Below are positions 53,520-62,028 of a stretch of DNA of 64,000 nucleotides, one piece after another. Below the pieces are notes generated by a model. That model saw only the letters and a list, made by a program, of their open reading frames with translations, was not told the DNA's origin and did not search any database. Source of the stretch: DATFVA01 sp963839165 (GTDB lineage: Bacteria; Bacteroidota; Ignavibacteria; Ignavibacteriales; Ignavibacteriaceae). The position numbers and the translations under genes are program-made. How positions within the stretch are numbered: the first letter of the stretch is position 1; each line of letters begins with the position of its first letter. The DNA lies in contig CAWIUG010000045.1 of the NCBI GenBank assembly GCA_963839165.1, positions 124,001 through 188,000 of the forward strand, given 5' to 3'.

Positions 53520-56370
53520 ATGAATACCCGGAATGCCATCTTTTTTATCTTCATAAGTTTCATACTTCTTTCTACCTGTTCAATAGCACAGCCCCGACAG
53601 CATATAGAAGATCTGAAAACTGAAGCACTCGATCATATAAAAAGCGGGCGCTACGGTGAAGCAATAGATCTGTTAAACAATTATATCTCAGCCAGGCCTC
53701 AGCTGGCAGAGGGATATAACCTTAGAGGCCTTGCGTATGAGCACAGGGGACAACTGGAACAGGCTGTTTATGATTTCCGGTCGGCAAGTAAGCTTGAACC
53801 TGAAAACTCCGATATCAAAAATAACCTTACCCATGCAACACAGCAATGGTATAAATTCATATATAATGAAATAGAGGGTTATAAAAGAGAAATTGCGGTT
53901 AATCCATCATTGCCGCAGAACTTTCTGCAGATAGGCATCTTATACAAAAACCTGGGAGAATGGGCTGAAGCAGAGTTATGGTACGATAAGTACCTTTCGA
54001 TGAAAAATGCATCGCCCGATGAAATAATCAGATATACGGAAATCCTTGCAAAGAATAATCATATCTCTAAAGGCGAACCCATACTGAAAAAATACACTGA
54101 GGAATATCCTGACGACCAGAGATTATGGTCGCGTTATGGGTATTTTCTATTGTGGCTTGGTAAATCCAAACCCGCTGTGAAAGCCTTTGAAAATGCGCTG
54201 GAGCTTAAACCTTTCTTTAAGGAGGCAATGGATGGTTTAGCCAGAGCAAAGGGAGACGGTTATATTTATACTTTTAATGATACAACAAGCTACAGATACT
54301 ATAAGTATGGCACAAAAGGTCCGGGATATGAGATAGATAATTATTTCAGGTACTTGAAGAGGAATCCGGGTAACAGTAAAACAAGGGTTAAACTAATAAA
54401 CGCCCTACTTAAAGCCGGTAGGTATGAAGAAGCTTTTCAGCAGCTGGAAATTTTAAAAACTAAGGAGGGGAATACTGAAGAAGTTAAAAAGCTTTCCTTA
54501 GAAGTTGTATCAGCAAGAGAAAATTATTACAAGCATCAGATTGCTGAATATGAGAAATTGTTGAAGGAGAAACCGGGTTCACGTGATATTCTCCTGAAGC
54601 TCGCAGGCTATTACTCTTCAGCCGGTAGGTTTACAGAAGCTGTAAGACTTTACGGTGAATACCTTGCATTTTATCCGGATGATGCCGAGGTAAGATTTCT
54701 TTATATACAAAATGCCGCCTGGGACCGTCAGTACCAGCTAGCTGGAAGTGAACTTGATGTAATGATCGCGCAGTATCCTGACAGTTTGAAATACAAGCTG
54801 CTTAGAGCTAAACTTTATGTCTGGCAGAATAAAGATCTGAATGAAGCAGAAACATTATTAAAGTTTGTATTGAGTAAAGAGCCGGAAAATTTCGATGCTC
54901 TCCTGACCATGGCAATGTTAAAATCTCAGCAGGATAAATTTAACGACGCTGAATACTATGCATCACTTGCTGGTAAGATCAAACCATCAAATGAAGCAAT
55001 TGCCAGACTCAGTTTTGAAATTGAGAAACAAAAAATGATATACCGGGAGAATGATCTTTATTTATTACTCGAAGAAGCCAGGAAGAAGATCAGTGAAAAT
55101 GACTGCTATCGAGCTCTTGAACTTTATAAGGAATATAATAATCGTACCACTCCATCAAAAAACGTTCTTATGGAAGAAGCTGATGCATACGTCTGTGTAA
55201 AAGATTATCAACAGGCGGTTGATATTTATACAGGACTGCTTAATGAGGAATTCGATTATGATGTTGCGAAACAAAGGGCAAAAGTGATTTTCTGGAGCGG
55301 CAATTCGCGAATTGCATTAAATGAATTTGAGGACCTTTATGCGCGAAATTCTACTGATTCTGAGGTGCGCATGTATATAGGGGATTGTTATATGCAATTG
55401 AAGGAGTATGATCGGGCCAGGAAGATTTATAACGATCTGCTTGTAGAATATCCCGGATCTAAGCTCATACAGACCAGGCTGGGATGGCTGGGTGAAGGAA
55501 AAGGTAATGCATTATCTTTTAACTTCCCGACTTACTTTCTTGTTAGTCCGGAAGCATCATATTATTTCGATAATTATGACTTTGAAATACTCCCTGCAGA
55601 GCCTGATGCTTGAAACCGGTTTTAATAACTACATATCGATCGGTTTTTCTGCACAGAGAGGTGAACTGGATTCTGCCTCGCTGAGACTGAACTTTTATAC
55701 TGCAAAAGGATTGCTTTCGTTAAGATTAGGCAGGATATTTTCAATGGGCTTATCAGTCGGTGAAACGTTCTTTGAAAATAATGAAAAAGAGACCATTGGT
55801 TCAGCCTTCCTGAAGGCTGAGGAAAAAAATTACAATCTCACGCTCGATTACAATCTACAGGATGCGGCTCAGGTTCTGTATTCGCCGCTGCTGGTTTATA
55901 GGAGACTAAGAACCAATTTGGTCAGACTAAGTGGTGAATACCGAAGTGAATCCGGGCTACTGGCTTCAGGATACTTCAGCTATTACTTTGTTTCTGATCA
56001 TAATCAGGGTAGGAATCTTCAGCTGAGGATTGGAAAGCGATTTGGTGAACTTGCCGCCGGTTATGAATTTTATTACCTGGGATTTAATGACTCTACGAGG
56101 CTCTATTACACTCCCAGTGATTTTGAATCGCATAGCTTGTGGGGAGAGTGGTTTATAGTAGATAATAAAGAGAACGAGGTTAAACTTGGTGGTAAGGTAG
56201 GGCTGATTCCTGAGAATAATTTCATTCTCAGAGAAGCTTTTCTTTCTGCCAGAGTGCTTCTGGCTGAGCACTTTACATTACAGGGAAGACTTAGCATGGG
56301 GAGTACAATAAGGCAGACTACGGGGTATAGATCTGCTTCATTCAACATAGCAGCTTACTGGACATTTTGA
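53520..56370 (+). CDS. TPR-beta barrel polysaccharide export protein (PgaA/BcsC/YaiO-like), one frameshift
   Basis: Joining two frames gives about 949 residues. A signal peptide ('FFIFISFILLSTCSIAQ') is followed by at least eight TPR-like repeats (for example 'AEGYNLRGLAYEHRGQLEQAV', 'RLWSRYGYFLLWLGKSKPAV') and from about residue 680 a barrel ending 'ASFNIAAYWTF' with a terminal phenylalanine. The first frame ends at 55613 and the second runs to 56370; an extra base near 55584 breaks 'YDF|KYSLQSLMLETG'. TPR plus 16-strand-like barrel is the layout of PgaA and BcsC, outer-membrane exporters of exopolysaccharide. The glycosyltransferase gene follows. Confidence 0.8.
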
Positions 56371-56573
56371 TTTTTTGAGGGAAAAATCAAAGCAGTTTTT
56401 GGTATTCGTCTGTGTTTTTTCCTTATCTTCCTTTGTATGAAATTGATACAAGTTAATGGATTCAGTGCACTTATACCTTACCGAATACGGGAATTTTAAT
56501 GATTCTTATGTGATTGCAGATGGCACCATAATTGTGTTTTTTAGTGATATTTGAGGGTTTTAATTACAAAACT

Positions 56574-57974
56574 ATGCAGATGAAAAAACAATTAATAAGA
56601 ACCCCTATTGTTGTTGATAATAATGGGATCTCCCATGGTAGGGAAGATCTTAAGAAGAAATATTTCCGCCGGATACTTATAAGCGGAATTTTCTCATTCA
56701 TTTTGCTGATGATCATAGCCTTTACGCTTCCTCAAACTGTTTTATCTATCAGTTCTCTTATTGAATATGCCACAATCGTTGCTCTTGTAATTTTTCTGTT
56801 TGTTCTGCTCCTGAGATATTTCGGTATACTCAGTTTGGCTTACCTCTACCTCAATGAATACACCTTTAAACCATCGAGAAATTATTTCCCGTTCGTTTCT
56901 ATAATCGTTCCTGTTTTTAACGAAGCTCCTGTCATCAGGGGATCGATAAATTCCCTGTTAAAACTCGATTATTCCAATTATGAAATTATTATTGTTAACG
57001 ATGGCTCAACGGACAATACCAGAGAAGTTGCGGAGAGCATGGTTGGTTACCGTAAAGGCCGGTTGAGTGAGATAAAAGTATCTCTTATAAATCAGCCTAA
57101 TGGTGGAAAATCACGGGCCTTGAACGCGGGGATCAAGCATTCAAATGCAGAAATAATTTTGTGCATGGACGGTGATTCCCAGCTTTCCCCGGAAGCTGTT
57201 AAACTTGCCGTCAGACATTTTGAAAATCCTGAGATAGGTGCTGTAGCCGGTAACGTGAAAGTACTTAACCGCAGGCAGTTTCTTACAGATCTGCAGGCTC
57301 TGGAGTATATCGAAGGATTAAATATGGCAAGGAGTGCTCAGAGTTTTATCAGGCTGGTAAATATAATACCGGGACCCATTGGGCTTTTCAGAAGGAAAGC
57401 TCTTGTTGATTCGGGCTATTATTCAAACGATACTTTTGCTGAAGATGCTGACCTTACATTGAAGATACTTGCTAACGGGTGGAAAATATATTATGAACCT
57501 GCTTCGGTTTCTTATACGGAAGCCCCGGCCAGTCTACAGCAGTTGCTGAAGCAAAGGTACAGATGGACTAGAGGTATAATTCAGTCTATCAGGAAACATA
57601 AACGCCTGATGATAAATCCGTCAATCAATTTCGGCGATACTTTTATACTGTGGACAATGTTCTATGAAGCCTTGATATGGCCGGCAATGAATATAGCAGC
57701 TAATGTCTTTTTTATCATTGCCGCTGTAGCATTCGGTTTTTCTTACCTGATATTTTTCTGGTGGGCTGGTCTGGCCCTGCTCGATCTGATTACGGCACTG
57801 TATTGTATCTCAGTCGAGAAAGAAGAATTTCGCCTGGTTGCTTACGCTATTATATACAGAATGTTTTTTATACTCATTATCGACATATGCAAAGCAATGT
57901 CGACAATAGAAGAATTCCTCGGAATCAGGATGAGCTGGGGAAAACTGGAGAGAGTGGGTACAGCTAAAGTGTGA
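56574..57974 (+). CDS. Processive family 2 glycosyltransferase (PgaC/IcaA/BcsA-like)
   Basis: A 466-residue inner-membrane enzyme with two N-terminal and about three C-terminal helices around a GT-A domain. The catalytic set is complete: 'IIIVNDGSTDNT' (first aspartate), 'CMDGDSQLS' (DxD), 'TFAEDADLT' (general base in the ED pair) and 'QQLLKQRYRWTRG' (QxxRW, the mark of processive synthases). It would polymerise an activated sugar (UDP-GlcNAc or similar) at the inner membrane and extrude the chain. ATG 56574 is chosen over a TTG at 56532. No PilZ domain is present. Confidence 0.9.
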   Translation: MQMKKQLIRTPIVVDNNGISHGREDLKKKYFRRILISGIFSFILLMIIAFTLPQTVLSISSLIEYATIVALVIFLFVLLLRYFGILSLAYLYLNEYTFKPSRNYFPFVSIIVPVFNEAPVIRGSINSLLKLDYSNYEIIIVNDGSTDNTREVAESMVGYRKGRLSEIKVSLINQPNGGKSRALNAGIKHSNAEIILCMDGDSQLSPEAVKLAVRHFENPEIGAVAGNVKVLNRRQFLTDLQALEYIEGLNMARSAQSFIRLVNIIPGPIGLFRRKALVDSGYYSNDTFAEDADLTLKILANGWKIYYEPASVSYTEAPASLQQLLKQRYRWTRGIIQSIRKHKRLMINPSINFGDTFILWTMFYEALIWPAMNIAANVFFIIAAVAFGFSYLIFFWWAGLALLDLITALYCISVEKEEFRLVAYAIIYRMFFILIIDICKAMSTIEEFLGIRMSWGKLERVGTAKV

Positions 57975-58008
57975 AGTCATTATAATGTTTTTTTTGAGGG
58001 AAAAATAA

Positions 58009-58443
58009 ATGGAACTAATTCCTATACTGTCTACTATCATACTGGTTGCAACAATATGTACGTTCATACTTGCAATCGGTGCATATATCCTTTACAAGAT
58101 CAGGGAGAGGAGAGGCGAACAGGTACCGCAGACTCCACCGTCATCCGTTCATGCAGAACTGGTGACACCGGATGAATCTGAGTACAGAAGTCGGGAATAT
58201 GTTCGTTCCGAAGAAAGAAATGCCCCTGTTGAACCGCGTCCTGTAAAGACGGCCTCCCGTCCCGGTGTATACCCGGGAAGCAGGGAAGAACAGGGTGCCA
58301 AACCAGGGTATTATCCGGAAACTGAGAAGTATGAGAGAATAAAGACGGAACGGACTACCGGTAAGAAATTTCTCAAGTACACCAGCGAAGGGTATGTGCC
58401 TACAGAGGAAGACAAAAAACCCGGTGTTTTAAAGTGGCGGTAG
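58009..58443 (+). CDS. Small single-helix membrane protein with disordered cytoplasmic tail
   Basis: A 144-residue protein with one N-terminal membrane helix (about 5-30) followed by a proline-, glutamate- and arginine-rich, low-complexity tail ending 'KPGVLKWR'. It has no recognised domain. Its place directly after a family 2 synthase is where PgaD-type accessory subunits sit, but no sequence similarity to PgaD is evident. Ten bases of its end overlap the next gene. Confidence 0.6.
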   Translation: MELIPILSTIILVATICTFILAIGAYILYKIRERRGEQVPQTPPSSVHAELVTPDESEYRSREYVRSEERNAPVEPRPVKTASRPGVYPGSREEQGAKPGYYPETEKYERIKTERTTGKKFLKYTSEGYVPTEEDKKPGVLKWR

Positions 58444-60332
58444 AAGAGACAAAAAAAAGAAATGTCTCCCAGGCTGGAATAATTATCTCCGGGATCCTTA
58501 TAATTCTGGGAGCTGTTCTTGTCTATCTTTATGTTCTTCAGGGGGTATTTGGAAGATTTGATGCAAAAGAATTAATCCCCGGTACTAAAGCCGTCAAAGA
58601 AGTATTATCCGGTAAGGAACCAACAGCAGCTCTATTGTATTCAATATACACAGAAAATATACTCCCGGAAGGAAGTACGTGGCTCAGTGATAATGTAAAT
58701 ACCTGGAAGAAGTTCCTGGAGAATAACAAGATTAGTTATGATATAATTTCGGATGCTTCTATAGAAACGGGGAAATTAAAAAATTATAAGATGCTGGTTC
58801 TTCCTGGATCCAAATCCTTAAGTGATAAAGAAATAATTCAGATTAAAAAATTTCTGGAGGCCGGTGGAAGTATTTTTGCTACCAGCGGTATAGCTTCATA
58901 CTCAAACGATGGTAAATGGCGTGGATGGGATTTTCTCAATAATGTATTCGGTATAAATTTTACATCCGAGATAAGTGATTCCAATAAAACAGGGATACAT
59001 ACACTCCGCGGAGGTCTTCCGTTGACTGCTAATATTCCTACAGGTTTCCCGATGCAGATCGCTACATGGGACAAGCCTATGGCTGTTGAGGTTCTTGATC
59101 CGCGCACCACACAGGTTAGCTTCTGGTATAATTACAGAACTCAGGATGGATTGGTAAGGCAGCAGATCAAAAAGACGGCGGGTATTGTTTACGGCAGTTA
59201 CGGTAAAGGGAGATTTATCTGGATGGGTTTTGAAATTAATTCTGTAATTGGCGTACATGAAGATTATGTATACTTCGATCGCTTGTTTAGGAACTGCTGC
59301 AGCTGGCTGACTTATATACCAATCGCTTATATTCAGGAATGGCCTGATAGCTATGATGCTGCCGCTGTCATTGTTCCTGAGTTATCGAATGAGATTGGAA
59401 ATATTAAAAATGTTTTCGGATATCTGACCAGGGAGAACGTTAAGGCAACTTTTTTTATTGATCCTGATAAGGCTGAATATGATCCAAGACTGATAAGTTC
59501 CTTGACAAGGTATGGTGAGGTGTCGGCCCTTGGGGATGTAGGATACCTTGCCTCCGTGAGCGATACAAATAATTCGTTATATGACTATCCGACCCAGTTC
59601 AGGATAATGAACAGTTCCAGACAGAAACTCGAATCAATAACTGGTACCGGAATTTTCGGGTTCCTTCCTTTTTATGGACTTTTCGATCGGAACACCATAA
59701 AAGCTGCCCTGGATGCCGGCTTTACATATATCCTTACTGATTCTTTGACTGACCGCTCGGTTCCCAGAACAGTAATAAGAGGTGATAAAAGATTAATTAT
59801 TATTACGAAGACTGCAAGAGACGATTATGAGGTAATAAGAGATTACGGATTAACTGATCCTGAATTTCAATTTTATACCTACCAGGAGGATATCGACCGT
59901 GTGTTATTTGAAGGCGGTATGTATGTATTTAAGCTGCATTCAGAATATCAGTGCAGATCTGAATACGTTTCAGTTGTTGGAGACGTAATAAAAGATTTGA
60001 AGAAAAAGAATTTCTGGATAACCACTGGTTCCGAAATCAGGAATTGGTATGCAAAAAAAGATTATGTGGAGTTAAGGGTAAACAGAAGAGGAAATACGCG
60101 TATAGTACTTAATATCTCTAACCCGGGTGACCAGCAGATAGATAACCTCGTGGTGAATGTCCTTTTGAATGATCCGGCTGAAAATATTTCTATCAGTACA
60201 GAGATAATTGGTACAAAAATTCCCATTGTCAGACACGGGAAGTTGAGTAAAAACCTGCAGCTCATAATAAATAACCTGAACGGAAAAGAATCGAGAATTT
60301 ATTATATCGATTATGATAAGGTGAACGCTTAG
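58434..60332 (+). CDS. Membrane-anchored amidotransferase-like plus degenerate NodB-like protein, copy 1
   Basis: A 632-residue protein with an N-terminal membrane anchor (12-36). Residues 64-290 look like a ThuA/BPL_N glutamine-amidotransferase fold ('YKMLVLPGSKSLSDKEIIQIKKFLEAGGSIFAT'). Residues 300-510 look like a polysaccharide deacetylase: 'NVKATFFIDPDKAEYDPRLI' and 'GFLPFYGLFDRNTIKAALDAGFTYILTDS' are typical, but the first motif reads 'VPELSNE' where TFDD is expected and no HxxxH is seen at 'EVSALGD'. A beta domain closes the protein. It may bind rather than cut the polymer. The GTG start overlaps the previous gene. Confidence 0.65.
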   Translation: MAVEETKKRNVSQAGIIISGILIILGAVLVYLYVLQGVFGRFDAKELIPGTKAVKEVLSGKEPTAALLYSIYTENILPEGSTWLSDNVNTWKKFLENNKISYDIISDASIETGKLKNYKMLVLPGSKSLSDKEIIQIKKFLEAGGSIFATSGIASYSNDGKWRGWDFLNNVFGINFTSEISDSNKTGIHTLRGGLPLTANIPTGFPMQIATWDKPMAVEVLDPRTTQVSFWYNYRTQDGLVRQQIKKTAGIVYGSYGKGRFIWMGFEINSVIGVHEDYVYFDRLFRNCCSWLTYIPIAYIQEWPDSYDAAAVIVPELSNEIGNIKNVFGYLTRENVKATFFIDPDKAEYDPRLISSLTRYGEVSALGDVGYLASVSDTNNSLYDYPTQFRIMNSSRQKLESITGTGIFGFLPFYGLFDRNTIKAALDAGFTYILTDSLTDRSVPRTVIRGDKRLIIITKTARDDYEVIRDYGLTDPEFQFYTYQEDIDRVLFEGGMYVFKLHSEYQCRSEYVSVVGDVIKDLKKKNFWITTGSEIRNWYAKKDYVELRVNRRGNTRIVLNISNPGDQQIDNLVVNVLLNDPAENISISTEIIGTKIPIVRHGKLSKNLQLIINNLNGKESRIYYIDYDKVNA

Positions 60333-60350
60333 CTTCCTTCTATTATTGTA

Positions 60351-61958
60351 ATGAAAAAAAATAATATCATACTGTCACTTGTATTAGCCGGTTTATGGAT
60401 AGGCATCATCTTTCCGTTTGGAAAAGGAAATTATAAAATAGCTTTGATCTATCCTTCGGTTACTAAGAATGTAATTTATAAAACAAATCCTTCATTTACT
60501 CCGACTGAAGAGTGGGAACTTTTCCTTCTGAGCCGCAATTATGGTTATGAGATGTTTAATGATTATGATATTGATGAGATCGGAAGCGAAGTTGAGGTTG
60601 TTGTAATTCCGTCAATGGAGGCAGTGAGCGATGATATGCTTGACGAGATTAAACATCTGATGGAGGAGGGGAAAGGGATTTTTATAACAGGAAATTTTGC
60701 TGAGTTTGACGAAAAGGGAAACAGGCGGATCCGGGATGATAATGATGTTTTGTTAAATTTTGATATTACGAAAATTGGCCAAAATGAGAAATTGTCAGTT
60801 AATCATTTTCTTGAGGGGAGTACACCATTTTCGGCTGGATTAAAGCCTGGTCAAAAAATTCTTCTTTCAACTAACCCTGCTCTTTTTTATGCAGCTCGTT
60901 TATCAGAGAGTTCGCATCCCGAAGGAAGTTATCTACTTGCCGATAACAACTTACCGGGGATTGTATCTGATTTCGTTTTTAAGGGACGTCTACTATGGTT
61001 TGGATTTAATCTCGGTCAATTAATCGATAAAAACAAAGATGTAATTTTATTTAATTCCCTTAATTGGCTGTCTTCGCAGCCGACGGCTTTTCTTAATTAC
61101 CTGCCTGGTAATTCTGTATTTTCTGTAGTCTTATATAAAAATGTGGAAAGATCTTCCGGTTTGCTCAGCACAGGGAGATATAAGCCGGGTACTGAAAAGG
61201 TAAATTATTTCATATCTCCATCCTTGCTGGAGAAGTTTCCCGGTCATCTTAAGAATAACAATGATTCGAGTGACATTAACATTATCTGGGATGATTTCCT
61301 TTTTTCACATATGGATTCAGATGAGAAAATCACTTGGCTGAAGAAATTACAGGGGCAAATAAACAAGTTTTCGAACCAGCATTATTACGGTGTATCGTCT
61401 TTTGGGGAATTTAAGGATCCGGATACATATAGATTGCTGGCCGGGGCAGGATATTCCTTTATCTTCTCATCAGGATATTCTGATTCGTTCTCTTACGATT
61501 ATGATACAACCAATAATCTTTATCTTTTTGTTAGACCTTCTGACTATTCCGGGTTTCACCAGATGTTGAAATCAAAGCTTAAACCCGGAGGAATATTTTA
61601 TGTCGATGAAGACTCAGTTGGAGAGGATGTTTATCCGCTGCTATCAGCCCAAAATTGCTGGATAACCACATTCTCTGGTTTGATTAATTGGGCAGAGAAT
61701 AGAAAAAATATCAGCATTAATATCGATACATCTGAAAAAGAGAAATTTGAGGTTAATATTAAAAACAAGAATTCATCTGATGTACCTTATGCGGGAATCT
61801 GGTTTTCTATCCCTCATATGAATAATAGAATTTTAGTCTCATACGCGGGGCAGGAAAGAGAATTGACTTTTGATCCCGATAAAAATATGTATTATTTAGA
61901 ATTACAATCGATCGGGGGATACCAGGAAATATCCTTCAGAATACCGGTAAATAACTAA
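60351..61958 (+). CDS. Membrane-anchored amidotransferase-like plus degenerate NodB-like protein, copy 2
   Basis: A 535-residue paralog of the preceding gene with the same order of parts: a helix (5-22), an amidotransferase-like domain ('KIALIYPSVTKNVI', 'EVVVIPSMEAVSDDMLDEIKHLMEEGKGIFITG'), a shortened deacetylase-like part ('GAGYSFIFSSGYSDSFSYDYD') and a C-terminal beta domain ('KFEVNIKNKNSSDVPYAGIWF'). No deacetylase metal-site residues can be found. It follows copy 1 by 18 bases. The two may act as a heteromer in the periplasm. Confidence 0.6.
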   Translation: MKKNNIILSLVLAGLWIGIIFPFGKGNYKIALIYPSVTKNVIYKTNPSFTPTEEWELFLLSRNYGYEMFNDYDIDEIGSEVEVVVIPSMEAVSDDMLDEIKHLMEEGKGIFITGNFAEFDEKGNRRIRDDNDVLLNFDITKIGQNEKLSVNHFLEGSTPFSAGLKPGQKILLSTNPALFYAARLSESSHPEGSYLLADNNLPGIVSDFVFKGRLLWFGFNLGQLIDKNKDVILFNSLNWLSSQPTAFLNYLPGNSVFSVVLYKNVERSSGLLSTGRYKPGTEKVNYFISPSLLEKFPGHLKNNNDSSDINIIWDDFLFSHMDSDEKITWLKKLQGQINKFSNQHYYGVSSFGEFKDPDTYRLLAGAGYSFIFSSGYSDSFSYDYDTTNNLYLFVRPSDYSGFHQMLKSKLKPGGIFYVDEDSVGEDVYPLLSAQNCWITTFSGLINWAENRKNISINIDTSEKEKFEVNIKNKNSSDVPYAGIWFSIPHMNNRILVSYAGQERELTFDPDKNMYYLELQSIGGYQEISFRIPVNN

Positions 61959-62028
61959 ATCTATTGGCTGTTTTTTACCCAGGTTTAATCGTTAATTTAT
62001 CATCCTGTTTCCGGAACTTGCATTAATT

